From positions 1,302,001 to 1,366,000 of the forward strand of contig OY755187.1 in the NCBI GenBank assembly GCA_963576735.1: DNA of 64,000 nucleotides. Reading direction: 5' to 3'. The DNA comes from Bedellia somnulentella. Its lineage: Eukaryota > Arthropoda > Insecta > Lepidoptera > Bedelliidae. A model generated the notes under the pieces. It was not told the DNA's origin. It searched no databases and saw only the letters and a list, made by a program, of their open reading frames with translations. Positions 19,539 to 31,355 of the stretch are shown one piece after another (the stretch's first letter is position 1; every line of letters starts with the position of its first letter). A program made the position numbers and the translations under genes.

Positions 19539-19904
19539 CATGGATGCAATTACTGGCGCCATCTAGTATGTAATATGTAAATTAGTAACGATTTGGTTTT
19601 GGTCACGGGCGCGATGGCTTATTTCATGTATAATTTCGGTGTTTGTCTACCGATTTCTATGACAATTTTTTTAATATATAGGCATTAACTTTACCTTTTT
19701 AAAATTCAGGATGAGTGAGAGTATTATAAACGTAAAAGTAAACAAATAAATCAGAATGCTCTGAACTGCTAAGCTTTCAGGAGGAGTTATCAGGTGTTAT
19801 TGTGAGTCAACCATAAAAGATAAATATATACTGTTGCGGGAAATTATTTAGACAATTTTATGAAGAATATTTCCGTCGTACATGATTTCTATATAAGTTT
19901 AACC

Positions 19905-20262
19905 ATTAAGGCTGCACACGCGACAGAAGCTTAAAAAATGGAGTAACTTCTCCCGTTTTCCCAAAATTTCCCAAAATTCCCCTTCACTACTCCGCTGAAA
20001 AGTGTACTATAACCTGCCAAGGATTATGAAAAATAATTGTGCCAAGTTTCGTTAAAATCCGTCGAGTAGTTTTTGTTTCCATAAGGAACATACAAACCGA
20101 CAGACAGACAGACAGACGGACAGACAGACAGACAAAAATTCTACTGATTGCATATTTGGCATCAGTATCGATCACTAATCACCCCCTGATAGTTATTTAG
20201 AAAATATATTTCATGTACAGAATTAACCTCACTGCAGATTTATTATAAGTATAGATAATATC
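19905..20262 (-). repeat. Interspersed repeat with a (CAGA)n core
   Basis: Contains CGACAGACAGACAGACAG, TACTGATTGCATATTTGGCA and CATGTACAGAATTAACCTC, and ends TTATTATAAGTATAGAT. Its last ~120 bp recur at 32832-32968. I know this as a common lepidopteran repeat; its class is unsure. Confidence 0.6.
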
Positions 20263-20500
20263 GTAATAATATCATTTGAGATCACTAATTCGTGAAATGT
20301 TTTGCAATCAGTAATATTTTTAGTAAACATATCGCTTGATTTACATGTCGCTACATGATTTTGTTGATTGATGACGTTGTCAAGAGACAAGATGAACCAT
20401 CTTTAAAAAAACATAACTTTACAATTACCCATTTTAAATAAAAAATATTCAAATTTGTCTTTTATTTTCGTGTTTACTATCGAATAAAAAAACATATATA

Positions 20501-20731
20501 TATACGGCTATAAATCCCTAAAAGGGGTAGCCAGAGCTAAGGAATTAAAAATTCCTCAGCCACTTTTGGAAAGTTGAGTGAGGAAATGATGGTAGAATAA
20601 AGGTTGTTGGTGATGGGTCTCCAACCGCATCGCCCAAAAATCCCTTAAAAGCCCCAAATCCGTTAGTCGCCTCTTACGTATACCCACCGGAAGAAATGGG
20701 GTAGTGCTATTCTAAGCCGACACTACACAGC
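20501..20731 (-). mobile_element. S1 SINE, subtype a
   Basis: Antisense copy from TATACGGCTATAAATCCC to CCGACACTACACAGC. Tail reduced to TATATATATA. Confidence 0.82.
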
Positions 20732-21747
20732 AAAAATATTTTAAAATATTTTAATCGATACCAAAAACAAAACTTTCAATACCGAATTATTGCAATTGTT
20801 AGCATAGCTAATAGAAGCAAAAAAAAAATCTGAGAAAATTTCAAGTGTCTTTCTATCGCGGTTCATGAGATTCGTATCGGGATGATAACATTTTTTCTTT
20901 TTGTAATTGACCAACGTGCCAACACTGTTGGAATGTCTTTCAAATAAATAATTAAGTGCCCTGTATACCTTTTCGGTACAAAACCCTAAAAGGGATAAAC
21001 CAATAAAGTCACAACAAAGTTAATTTTCGTGCCACCTAATCAGTGTAATCAATGAAATCTTACATTATTGGAAAATCCAAATTACGCATGACATATTGAA
21101 TGAGTTGATAAGATATAAATTGGCAATATGTTTAAATTAAAATAGTTTAATGACATGATTATTGATAATATTTGATATCGATAATGATTACGTCTGGTAA
21201 TAGGTTTGTGACGACCTTTATTGGTAGTCAAGTTCAATGATTTTTCAGTTTATTAACTTATAATTGGTCGATGCCGTTGAAGTTCAAGGGTTCTAGAGTT
21301 TACGGAGGTTGTGGGTTAAAGAATGAATTAATTTCTGTTTTCGTGTTTATGTATGTTTTATTTTGTAATTAATGGTAAAAATTAAGAACCACATTTTCAT
21401 GTAAAAAGTTTACCATGTCAAATGATTGTGATTTATGTTCTTTTAATTTCCAGCTTAAGATTTTAAAATTCTGTTGAAAATATCTATAAAAACGGACAAT
21501 ATACTGTGTTTTCATTAAATCTGTAAAGGTTAAACTGGCCTTTAGATACAAACACTTATGTGACCTATAAATTGTGATGTTTAGTTTTCTTTTTAATGTT
21601 ATTGTTATAGAATAAAACTAAATGTTATGCGTTTAACGCACGCATATTATTCTATTGATAAAAAAATTACTTAAGCGTAAACTTTTGGATGATATATGTA
21701 AATAACGACACCTTCAAGCATATATGTGTAATTATTTATTTACAAAC
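20732..21747. other. Unannotated AT-rich stretch
   Basis: No repeat relation to the rest of the window and no credible ORF. Confidence 0.4.
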
Positions 21748-21760
21748 TGCATTATAATAT

Positions 21761-22305
21761 AATTTAATGTTTTTGACATGAATTCCTCATGTGGGGATTA
21801 TTACTCTGACACTGACACTGTAGCTTAGTTGGCAGAGCGACGGGGGCGTATACCCGAAGGTCGCGGGTTCGAGCCCCGCCAGTGTCGAAATTTTTAACAT
21901 AACATAACATAACATAAACGTTCACGCCGAATATCCCCGAAGGGGTTGGCAGAGGTACTAATACTTCTGAACATCACGTGACTTTGTCACCTGGTGTTCA
22001 GAGTACCCACGTTTGCATGGACAGTGTACTCACGTGATAGGGGGCAGGCCTATCGCCGTTTTCTACGAATACACTGTCACATGACTAAGTACAACTCAGC
22101 CATGTGGGTTTCCTCACGATGTTTTCCCTCACCGTAAACAACCATGATAAATTAACCACACATATGTCTTTTAGAAAAGACAAATTGGTGTAGGCCCGAC
22201 CCAGGATTTGAACACTAGTCGTTTGCACGATAACCGAGTGTTCTACCCACTGGGCTATCACGGTATCGAAATTTTTCTTTCCTTTAATAACATCTTTTAT
22301 TTATG
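21761..22305 (-). mobile_element. S5 foldback SINE interrupted by S2
   Basis: A 13-bp duplication TGCATTATAATAT at 21748-21760 and 22306-22318. An antisense tail piece to GGGGATTATTACT, then the whole tRNA-like head and body in sense. Its inversion junction differs from those of the other S5 copies. Confidence 0.82.
21896..22265 (-). mobile_element. S2 SINE, full length, nested in S5
   Basis: An 11-bp duplication TCGAAATTTTT at 21885-21895 and 22266-22276. The AACAT tail is on the left and the tRNA-like head (ACTGGGCTATCACGG in antisense) on the right. Confidence 0.9.
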
Positions 22306-22318
22306 TGCATTATAATAT

Positions 22319-23360
22319 CTTATGGATCGATGTATGCCCAAAATAATGTCAAGTTCTACGAACGAGAGCCACAATTGGCCAATGCATCCGAATAAAATAC
22401 CATAAATTCTTTATCATACTGTAAAAATAGCTTTTCAAACCAACCGACTAATCTGTATATCTGTAAAAAGTCTTATAACCTTAACGGCAGCACTAATTAG
22501 CCTGACAGCTAGTGTGGGGTACTCATTGGACTATTGGATTAAGAGTTGTAGAATTGAATAGAAGTAATCATTAAGAACATTTCTTCAAACGAAAGAGCTA
22601 ATATTTTAATTGGCTCTATATATTTCACATTGTTGTGCGTTCGATTGAGATTTGAGTGGGTCCACATTTTACTTGTGAACTATGATTTTGGGTACAAAAT
22701 AACGTCGCGAGTCTAATAGATTTTGGTTCTTTGTTGTTAGATTATCTATCATATTGTTTAGTTATGTAATATTTATATTTTATTTTACAATATTACCGAA
22801 TATATGATATTTACTATGCAACGTTGGCAATTAACTTGATTGTGATTTTGATATATCCAGAACTAATACAAATATAACAAATAATATCAAAATACTGAAT
22901 GTACTGATTCATAAACAAATTAGAAACTATGATTATACGATGCCAAACAACATACCATAATAACAAACGATGTAACAGACCAGTTTTTGCCACTAATCTG
23001 ATTTCAGGTATTATAATCAACAATTCCTGCATACGTCTCTTTTAAAAAAACTAAAAGCATATGACAGTTATTAAACAAAAAGACTTACTTGATAAAATAT
23101 CCACAAGTTAACAATGAGTGCTCCTGTCCACCTATTGGCGGTTATGAAGCGTGAAGGTGCGTGCTCTGTCGCCTCCAGAAAGGAGAGTAACGAGTGAATC
23201 ACAAAATAGCTTAAATATACAGTATCTATCTGTCTTTATCAATCCGTATCGATAAAGGAAGAATTTATCAGAATCGGGTTTTGCCAATGATTAGATCCGC
23301 GAAAAGCCATGGACTATATCACTATGGACTAGTCATAATTTTATATAATTATCACTGTGC
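22319..23360. other. Unannotated AT-rich stretch
   Basis: No repeat or coding feature recognised. Confidence 0.4.
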
Positions 23361-23525
23361 ACCGTCGATTTAGAACCATTTTATCCCACGGGTGTTCCAA
23401 GTGGTCCAAGTGACTAAGGGTATAAGGCCGTTTGAGTGAATATTGGGTGATGTGACGTGACCATGACCAACCATCCTTCATTTTATAATGTTTTCACAAC
23501 CCAACTTCCATAAATATCCAAAGAA
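23361..23525 (+). mobile_element. S1 SINE, old and degenerate
   Basis: GTCGATTTAGAACCATTTTA, CCCACGGGTGTTCC, GACTAAGGGTATAAGG and TGGGTGATGTGACGTGACC follow S1 order. No tail. Confidence 0.55.
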
Positions 23526-23864
23526 ATCATTTATTTAGGACTGAAATCCATATGTCTTAGTTTCTTATTCTACTTAAAATAAATATTAGTGATCATTTAT
23601 ATTTATACATGACGAACAAATAATTTAATATCATACATATATACAGCCGCATGTAACTATATACAGCGTTCTATAAATGGCGTGTCCCAGCGGTTAGCAA
23701 TCACAACTATAATTTTGTTGATGCTGAAAACCACTATCTCACTCATCACTATCCCATCTCTCATTGTGGTTGTCATACTTATACCAGGAGATATACTTCA
23801 TTGGGATTTTTCCTTAATTATCTCCATTATTTGTTTTCGTTTGCGAAGAAGAATCACGTTATTC

Positions 23865-24064
23865 AAAATCCACATGGCCAAGTTGTACTTAATCATTTGA
23901 CAGTGTATTCGCACCAAACGGCGATACGCCTGCCCCCTGTCGTTGAAGTATACTGTTCAGACAAAACGTGGGTACCCTGAACACCAGGTGACGATGTCAC
24001 GTGATGTTCAGAAGTATTCCAACCTCTGCCAACCCCATTGGGTAGAAGCGGCGTGAACGTTTGA
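23865..24064 (+). mobile_element. S2 SINE 3' part
   Basis: From AATCCACATGGCCAAGTTGT through CACGTGATGTTCAGAAGTAT to GGCGTGAACGTTTGAG. 5'-truncated and diverged. Confidence 0.78.
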
Positions 24065-24084
24065 GTTTAGTCTTGAGTTTGGTG

Positions 24085-24445
24085 TAATATCGGCTAAGAT
24101 TATCGACTAACCCATTTCTTACCGCGGCTACCGTACAGAAGGGCAAACACAAACGCTATTTTATCGACACGATAATGGTTAGAATGAGATGGCAGTATAC
24201 GATACTCAGTAAGTGCGTAAGAGATGGCTGCTTTATCCCACGCGATAACTAGTTTAAACACGGCTCGTACTTGCTGGGCAGGATCAATAAAGCGGTTATG
24301 GCTTTTTATGTTTTCATGAGGTGATCACTATCAACAACTGTCTTCATTTGCAAGCTTTTTATCACTTTAGTTCTAAAAGTGGCTGGGGAATTTGGCATTC
24401 TGAAACTTTCGCATACATTACTTGGAATTTATAGCCGTGAGTTTC
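24085..24445 (+). mobile_element. S1 SINE relic split by a MITE
   Basis: A head relic (ATATCGGCTAAGATTATCG) lies before 24140. The remainder (CTAAAAGTGGCTGGGGAAT, TTATAGCCGTGAG) lies after 24280. Confidence 0.55.
24141..24276. mobile_element. GGGCAAGCAC-type MITE, copy 2
   Basis: Core AGAATGAGATGGCAGTATAC and GGCTGCTTTATCCCACGCGA matches 6936-7071 closely. The ends have diverged. Confidence 0.72.
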
Positions 24446-24608
24446 GAGCAATTTTATTTCGACGCATGATTCATTTTCAGTTTATTTATTTATTTATTAG
24501 GTGTGTAAAATATATAACAATCTTAGACTAACATAACATAACTGGCACACTTGCGATCAATTACATACACAATTTCACCCTATATACCTTTCACCTAATA
24601 AACCTTCA

Positions 24609-25359
24609 CCCGGATTGGGCACCGCCCTGGACGATGAGTCTTTAAGGGTGGCAGTGGCATTGCGGCTCGGAGGCAACGTGTGCGATGCACACCGATGCAG
24701 GTGCGGGGCAGCAGTTGATGTTCGTGGGCACCACGGGTTAAGCTGCGCTAAGTCAGCTGGTCGGTTTCCACGTCATCACATGCTGAATGATGTGCTCCGC
24801 CGTGCACTTGTTTCCGCCGGGGTGCCGTGTGTGCTGGAGCCTCCCGGATTGCTGAGGACAGATGGTAAACGTCCGGATGGACTCACTCTCATTCCGTGGG
24901 AGATGGGACGATGCCTCGTGTGGGACGCCACCTGCGTCAGTACATACGCAGCATCCCACCTACCCAGAGCCACGAGAGCCCCACGTGCCGCGGCGGAGTG
25001 GGCAGCTGCTCAGAAGCACGCGAAGTACCTGGCTCTGAAGGACACGTACTTGTTCGTGCCGTTTGCGGTCGAGGTGAGCGGCGCGTGGTGCGATGAGGCG
25101 TGGGAGCTTGTCCGGAGCATTGGACGGCGCTTGAGGGACGTTGGATCAGATCCACGCTCCGTGTCTTATCTGGTTCAAAGAATATCGTTGGCCATACAAC
25201 GTGGCAATGCTGCAAGCGTGCTAGGCACTTTTACACCAGATATGACACGGGGCGCGTATTGTGACTTGTAAATATTAGTAAGTAAGTTGTAAATTGCATA
25301 TGTACTTTTGTGATATATAGAGAAATAATATATTTTGACATTTAAAAAAAAAAAAAAAT
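24609..25359 (+). mobile_element. 3' end of a LINE with restriction-like endonuclease
   Basis: GC-rich block in AT-rich surroundings, ending in a short 3' UTR and a poly-A run at about 25345-25359. It looks like a 5'-truncated retrotransposon insertion of a family different from LR. No target duplication was found. Confidence 0.72.
24615..25271 (+). CDS. C-terminal part of a LINE polyprotein: CCHC finger plus PD..D endonuclease
   Basis: About 218 codons open without interruption to TAA. There is no ATG at the left edge, so it is a fragment. A CRCG...HHGLSC segment gives C-X1-C-X8-H-X4-C. It is followed by RPDG and, 12 residues later, VWDATC. This CCHC finger then PD...D order matches the restriction-like endonuclease at the C-terminus of R2-type LINEs, which nicks target DNA. 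Downstream are conserved-looking blocks RKKYA-like (QKHAKYLAL), VRSIGRRL, DPRS and IQRGNAASVLGT. The reverse transcriptase that should precede it is missing. Codon use is much more GC-rich than elsewhere. Lack of stops suggests a fairly recent insertion. An alternative is a domesticated fragment. Confidence 0.75.
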   Translation: MGTALDDESLRVAVALRLGGNVCDAHRCRCGAAVDVRGHHGLSCAKSAGRFPRHHMLNDVLRRALVSAGVPCVLEPPGLLRTDGKRPDGLTLIPWEMGRCLVWDATCVSTYAASHLPRATRAPRAAAEWAAAQKHAKYLALKDTYLFVPFAVEVSGAWCDEAWELVRSIGRRLRDVGSDPRSVSYLVQRISLAIQRGNAASVLGTFTPDMTRGAYCDL

Positions 25360-25894
25360 TGATACATAAAAATGTTATTTGGTTAAACAAAAATAAAATA
25401 ACTAACATTCTAAATAACTTAAAATAATATGCCTATGTATGTATTCATTCACTATTATTACTATATATTAAACGATTTCCCATTGCATTGAAAAAAAATA
25501 ACTCAACGGTTATTGGCTGTGACCTGATATGACTAAATTTCTTTCTAGCCTCATAAAACTTTCCCGCACTAAAGAAGAAAGCGTTCTTTTCCAATTTTTA
25601 ATGACTTGTCTATAATATTAATAGGTCAGTGGCGGTGCTATTTTTAAGCGAACACGCGATGCATTCATGTTTATTGTTTTATTATTAATAATATAACATA
25701 CAAATAAAAGAAACCTTTACCAACAACCTTCGCAGCTTAGTGGAAAAAAGTAATACCTAAGTTCTAAGAGGTTTGGGTTTGAATTCAGAAGCAGAGTATT
25801 CCCTCTGTACGTCTTTTCGAGACATAAACATTTTTTCTAAATTTTGTAAGCGAAGAGCAAAATATCATAAGGGTACTCACAAAAGCGGTGGTTT
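25360..25894. other. Unannotated AT-rich stretch
   Basis: Nothing recognised. Confidence 0.4.
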
Positions 25895-26040
25895 ATCGGC
25901 TAAAAATAGCACTAATTCACTTTCCTTTTGTGGTTTTTATGTAATTGTTGGGTGATGTGGCTGGAAAACTATCACGTACCAAACTTTATTTTATAATTTT
26001 TTCGCCATTAAATATCCAAAACTGGTTGAGGGATTTCTAA
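25895..26040 (+). mobile_element. S1 SINE relic
   Basis: AATAGCACTAATTCACTTTC, TTGGGTGATGTGGCTGG and CCAAAACTGGTTGAGG keep S1 order at low identity. It directly precedes a younger S1. Confidence 0.5.
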
Positions 26041-26045
26041 TTTAT

Positions 26046-26297
26046 GCTCTGTAGTGCCGGCTTAGAATAGCACTACCCCATTTCTTCCGGTGGGTGTACG
26101 TAAGAGGCGACTAACGGTATTGGGGGCTTTTAAGGGATTTTTGGGCGATGCGGTTGGAGACCCATCACCAACAACCTTTATTTTACTATCTTTTCCCCAC
26201 ACAAGTTTCCAAAAGTGGCTGAGAAATTTCTTATTCCTTAGCTCTGGCTACCCCTTCATGGGATTTATAGCCGTGAGTATATGTATGTATGTATGTA
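26046..26297 (+). mobile_element. S1 SINE, full length, subtype a
   Basis: GCTCTGTAGTGCCGGCTTAG head, four TATG units at the end. Confidence 0.85.
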
Positions 26298-26586
26298 ATT
26301 CTGACGCTCATACTACCCTTTTTTGGGACTTAAGTTACTATTTATAGCACTGATTAGCTTTGAGTTAAGGTAAAACCCATATGACTGATTTATTCTTAGT
26401 CATGGAATCGTGTTATCGTTCAAAATAGTTTCAATTTAGACTTGCCTCTTATCTCAGTCTCATAAAAAGATGACAAAATGTCCCCCAATATAGAATGAGT
26501 CCCCTTTCACGGAAAAATGGCTTAAACGGCATGTCAAATTTTAAACCGAACACTGAGGACACAAAAAATCTGATAGTTTTTAGCAA
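26298..26586. other. Spacer, nothing recognised
   Basis: No feature seen. Confidence 0.35.
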
Positions 26587-26926
26587 CCGTTATAGCTCAG
26601 TGGGCAGAACACCGCTTATCGTGCAAACAATGAGGGTGCAAATCCCTGTTCGGGTCAACACCAATTTATATTTTCTAAAGTAATTATGTGTGGTTAATTT
26701 ATCATTTTTGTTGACGCTGAGGAAAAAAAATGTGAGGAAATCCGCATGACTAATTTGTACTTTGTTATGTGACAGTGTATTCCTACAAAACGGCGATAGG
26801 CCTGCCCCTATCACGTGAGTACTATGTCAAAGCAAAACTTGGGTACTCTGAATACTAAGGGACAATAGCACGTGATTTTAGAAGAGTTGAGAAGTATGAG
26901 TACCTCCTCTGCGTGAACGTTTGATT
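26587..26926 (+). mobile_element. S2 SINE, nearly full length, diverged
   Basis: Head TTATAGCTCAGTGGGCAGAA (A box) and GGGTGCAAATCCC (decayed B box). Body AAACGGCGATAGGCCTGCCC, end GCGTGAACG. Confidence 0.82.
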
Positions 26927-27242
26927 TTTAATGTAGTTACAGGTTTTACCGCAATACAGGTTTTACCTAGTGCAGGGGCCATTGGAAAAATCGCTATGTA
27001 ATTCAAAATGCGCAATAAACAATTTTTTTTTTTTAATAAAAAGTTTTTTATTGTGAGGAAACTAACATGGCTATATTTATACTTATTATACTAACAAATT
27101 TTAATCATCATATTTTCGACGAATGTAATGAAAAACACGCTTTTGAAGCACTTAGTAAAATACTAAGAAGTTTTAGGACAACTTGCTTAGTACCAAGTCA
27201 TATTAGGTGTTCATGTAAATATTTGCCGCGTAGTATCGGCAT

Positions 27243-27318
27243 TGCCGTGTAATGTCGGCTTAGAATAACACTTCCCCATTTCTACCCGTGGGTTATCGTA
27301 AGAGGCGGCTAAGGGTAA
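27243..27318 (+). mobile_element. S1 SINE head only (3'-truncated)
   Basis: GCCGTGTAATGTCGGCTTAG to GGCGGCTAAGGGTAAAC, subtype c, then unrelated sequence. Losing the 3' end is unusual for a LINE-mobilised copy and points to later deletion. Confidence 0.7.
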
Positions 27319-27664
27319 ACTTGTGATAAATATATCTTGATAAGCTGTTACATTTAAAATATAATTAATTAGTATTTTATCGGTCATTTTAAGAACTATT
27401 GCGACGGAATTTTAAATATAATCAAATTTAATCTTTCTATAACAAAATTGCGATAGATCTTAACAGTCTAGACATTTTTATGAAAGATAAGTTCATTTTT
27501 AAAGTAAGTATTGTATAAAATGAAAGATATTGTTGAAAAGTTTACATATAACAGAAAAAAACAGGCTTTACACCACCATCACTTCTAAAAGGGTAGGGCA
27601 GACAGTATTGATTTTAGCTGACTTACTTTTTTAACACACTTATATTAGCTTCACTTGTGTGTAT
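27319..27664. other. AT-rich spacer
   Basis: Nothing recognised. Confidence 0.4.
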
Positions 27665-27677
27665 GTATGTAAGTATG

Positions 27678-28446
27678 TTGTTGTTGTCGTCCTAAGGCAC
27701 CCCACTGGTGCACAGGGCCTGTACAAGCTCCCGCCACGCCTTCCTGTCTGCCGCAACTTCCCTGGCAGTACTCCAGCTCAGTCCCGTCGCTCGCAGCTCG
27801 CGTTCCACGCTCCGGCGCCAAGTGTGTACGGGACGGCCGCGGGCTCGCGCCCCGTCCGGTGGTTTCCACTCGTAAGCGATGCTGGCGTTTGTGTGGCGTT
27901 TTCCCTCTTCGAAATGTATGCCCCATACACCTCCATTTTCTGAGTGCGATATCAGTCACAGCTGGAGTCTGCTGGCATCGATCGGTTCCACAGGTCCACG
28001 TTCCGGATTGTCATTGGCCAGTAAATGCGGAGAATCGACCTCAGACTTATTGACGAGGACTTGGAACTTATTCGTCAGCCCTTTTGTCACTCTCCACGTT
28101 TCACAGCCAAAGAGCAGAACGGATTTCACCGCGGATTCGAAGAGAGAGATCTTTACTCGACGGGAAAGGACATTTGACTCCCAGACAGGTCTCAGTTGGG
28201 CCAAGGCCGCTTTTGCCTTCCGTATCCTGCTTTCATCCTCGTCTGCACCTCCTTGACACGTAATAACACTACCGAGGTAAACAAACTTACGAGCGGATTC
28301 TAGAGGGGTATCTTAAAGCTTCAATGGTTCTGACGTTGAAGGATTTATCCGCATGTCGACTGTTTTGCGTCTATTAATTCGCAGGCCCATGGCTTCTACT
28401 TGCTTTCGAAGGCTCTCAAGTTTAGCTTCTAAATGGGCTAGAGTTG
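27678..28446 (-). mobile_element. 3' fragment of a second EN-RT LINE family with a CAA tail
   Basis: A 13-bp duplication GTATGTAAGTATG at 27665-27677 and 28447-28459 fixes the ends. Minus-strand reading gives the end of a reverse transcriptase and its C-terminal region in several frames: KFVYLGSVITCQGG, VKISLFESAVKSVLLFGCE and ALRKWRCMGHT. The 3' end carries CAACAACAA. It is distinct from LR in sequence and tail. Frameshifts and at least one stop make it inactive. Confidence 0.83.
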
Positions 28447-28608
28447 GTATGTAAGTATGAATCCTTTAAATTCATTTTGTCCCACTTTAAACGGACCTAT
28501 TTAATTCATAATTTGTACACTTATCGAGAATCAGGCATAATTTTATAATTCATTATCCTGTTTAGCGTAGCCAACATAAAAAAATAATGAAATTCTGTAC
28601 TAAAAAGT

Positions 28609-28852
28609 ACACCGTGTAGTGTCGGTTTAGTACACTACCCCATTTTTACCCGTGGGTGAACGTAGGAGCCGACCTAGGGTATGGGGCTATTTATGTGATT
28701 TTTGGGCGATGTGGTAGACTCGTCACCAAAAACATTTATTGTTACCATCTTTTCCCCAATTAACTTCCAAAAGTGGCTGAGGAATTTCTATCCAAAGCTC
28801 TGGCTACCTCGTTAAGGGATTTATAGCCGTGAGTATATGTGTGTATGTGTAT
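28609..28852 (+). mobile_element. S1 SINE, full length, subtype c
   Basis: A 12-bp duplication GTACTAAAAAGT at 28597-28608 and 28853-28864. Subtype c bases: TTTTTACCCGTGGGTGAACG and CACCAAAAACATTTATTG. Confidence 0.9.
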
Positions 28853-28864
28853 GTACTAAAAAGT

Positions 28865-29442
28865 TCAAAATAAATATAGTTTAAAAAAAACTAAAAAACA
28901 CTCTTTTGAAGCACATTTAAGTAAAAAGTGAAAAATAATGCCCAAGATAAGCTTAAAATCACGATAAAGCGTGGGCGGTTTATGCCATATTTTTCGTCTA
29001 TCAACCAACCCACGCGTTTTCATGAATTTCAGCTTATATTGGGAACAACGTTTACTTCTATTGGGTCGTGGTCAGTAGATAAATAAAACGTCGATATCCT
29101 TTTACTATTAACATTATATTCCAATCACATTCCGATATATTGTTTTTCCTCGATTCATCCCTTCTGTGGCGGGCACTAACACCGTAGTTCCGTCCTCTTT
29201 TTCCTTTTTTTAATCCCCCACATCAATACTTAAACAATACAACATCAGTTCAAGTTACGAAAACGCTTACATTTACTCTCTAAAATACAATAACAATCTG
29301 AATCAAATTATCATCAAACCAAATTGATACACGGTTCGACTTCAGTTTGAGTTATTTTATCTAAATTATTAAACAGACATTCGTAGAGTTGACATTTCAT
29401 TAATTCAAACTCACAATATTTACTACTCTTAATACAAATATT
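28865..29442. other. Unannotated stretch
   Basis: AT-rich, no feature recognised. Confidence 0.4.
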
Positions 29443-29691
29443 TACATACATACATATACTAACGGCTATAAATCCCTTAACGGGGTAGTCAGAGCTTTAG
29501 AATAAGAAATTCCTCAGCCACTTTTGGAAGTTGATTGGGGAAAAAATGGTAATAACAAATGTTTTTGGTGACGGGTCTCCAACCACATCGCCAAAAAAAT
29601 CACTTAAAAAGCCCCTATACCCTTAGTCGCCTCTTACGATCACCCACGGGTAGAAATGGGGTAGTGTTATTCTAAGCCGACACTACACGGC
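29443..29691 (-). mobile_element. S1 SINE, full length, subtype c, at the left edge of segment A
   Basis: Antisense from TACATACATACATATAC to CCGACACTACACGGC. The unique sequence that follows it (AGCTAAAGATATGGCAC) also follows a minus-strand S1 at the left edge of segment B. Confidence 0.85.
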
Positions 29692-29947
29692 AAACAGCTA
29701 AAGATATGGCACAATAGATCCAAACATAGCTTTACTTTACCGTTTTAAAAACTGCTCGTCATTAATCTTAATTCATATATTATTACATTTTAATCGTATT
29801 TTTGCTATCTTAAGAACTGATATTGGGCATACATTTGAAATGTTATCTTTTTTAATATTCTAGCATAGTTCATGGTTAGAAAATTGTGAAGTTCACGGTA
29901 ATTTTATGTAGTTGCTCGTATTAATTATTATCTTATTTCTTATGTGA

Positions 29948-30212
29948 TTCCGTATAGTACCGGCTTAGAATGTCACTACCCTTGTCTAGCCATAAATCCC
30001 AAAAAGGGGTAGCCAGACCTTCAGAGCTAGAAACTCCTCAGCCACATTTGGAAGTCGATAGGGGACAAGATGGTAGAAATAAAATATAGTTGGTGACGGG
30101 TCTCCAATCGAATCGCCCAAAAACCACTTAAAAAAGCCCCATACCCTTAATCGCCTCTTACCACACGCGTGGGTAGATAAAGGTAGTAAGATTCTAAGCC
30201 GGCACTACACTT
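29948..30212 (-). mobile_element. S1 SINE subtype b with an inverted head at its tail end
   Basis: A sense head piece (CGTATAGTACCGGCTTAG to CACTACCC, 29948-29980) is joined to an antisense S1 from GCCATAAATCCCAAAAAGG to CCGGCACTACAC. The element thus has head sequence at both ends in opposite orientation. Confidence 0.72.
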
Positions 30213-30944
30213 GAGTGATTGTCTAAATCTTTAACGCTGAATCCTAGTCTGAACGTGAAATATCAAATGTTCTATAAATTACTCTATAGTGGGGTTAATA
30301 TCGTTATCTATACTAATATTATAAAGAGGAAAGGTTTGATTTTTTGTTTGTTTGTTTGAATTGAATAGGCTCCAAAACTACTGGACGGATTTGAAAAATT
30401 CTTTCACTGTTTTAATGCTACACTATTCCCGAGTGACATAGGCTATATTTCATTTTCAAAAAATTAGGGATCCTTACGTAAACTTCAAAAATGTAACCCA
30501 AGGTGTTAAAGAAATACCAAAAAAAATCCTTACATCGCGTGCGCTGCGAAAAATATTGACAATAGAATAAAATTATGTACTACAATTTTATAGAACACAT
30601 TATTATCTAAAAAAAATGCCCAGACAGCATGTCTCTAACTATTATAGTTATCTCACAACAAGCGTCATTATATAAAATTATTTAAAAATTAAATTAAAAT
30701 CCTGCTTTAGAAAAGGCTCTTTATTTGTACCTATCTAATCCTTATAAAAAACGTATATATTATTTCAGACTACTTTAATACCCTTATATTACTTTTTGAA
30801 TTATTCAATTCGAACATTCCATTCGAAAGTTATCTCGAATTAAAAAAATAGATAAAACTCCGCTCGATTAGCTATGCATAGTAAGTTGTTGCAGGCGTCA
30901 CGAAGGGGTACAGGAGGCTGCTTATCAAAGAGTAAAAGCAAAAT

Positions 30945-31265
30945 TTGATTGTAGCGACTATTATCACTGGCCCAGCAGCCGGTCAAATAGCTCATATACC
31001 GAGGATACCGATGATCCCAACTGATCTGCCAATTCCATTTAAACGGCTACAATTTCCGGTTAAAACATCTTTTGCTTTAACAATTAATAAGTCCCAAGGC
31101 CAAACCTTCAAATTAGTAGGGATTGACCTGCGAAAGAATTGTTTTACTCACGGTCAACTGTACGTTGGCCTGTCGCGGGTGGGAGCCCCTGAACATCAAT
31201 TTATTTTGTTGCCCCAAAATACAACAACGTCAAATATTGTTTACAGGGAAGCTCTAACTCTATAA
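30945..31265 (+). pseudogene. Helitron PIF1-like helicase C-terminal fragment
   Basis: Open for about 100 codons to a stop at 31265. Shows FALTINKSQGQTFKLVGID and GQLYVGLSRV, the C-terminal helicase motifs typical of PIF1-family proteins fused to Rep in Helitrons. The Rep nuclease and N-terminal helicase motifs (Walker A and B) are absent, so it is a remnant. The listed start is not a natural start codon. Confidence 0.83.
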
Positions 31266-31355
31266 ATTGAATGGCTTTTGATGTAATTACTCATTATAAA
31301 AAATAAAAAAAAATAAAAAATATATCTAAATATAAATACAAAAAAATATAACATA

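Noticed and set aside
23682..23900. A hydrophobic 72-codon ORF resembling a small membrane protein
   Set aside because: AT-rich chance frame next to an S2 relic. No start context, splice sites or conservation evidence.
24753..25215. Minus-strand ORFs of 65-92 codons and the plus-strand 24896-25096 ORF
   Set aside because: Shadows of the GC-rich LINE endonuclease frame.
27659..28256. Plus-strand ORFs of 64-125 codons
   Set aside because: Antisense of a LINE C-terminal region whose minus-strand reading has clear RT-type motifs.
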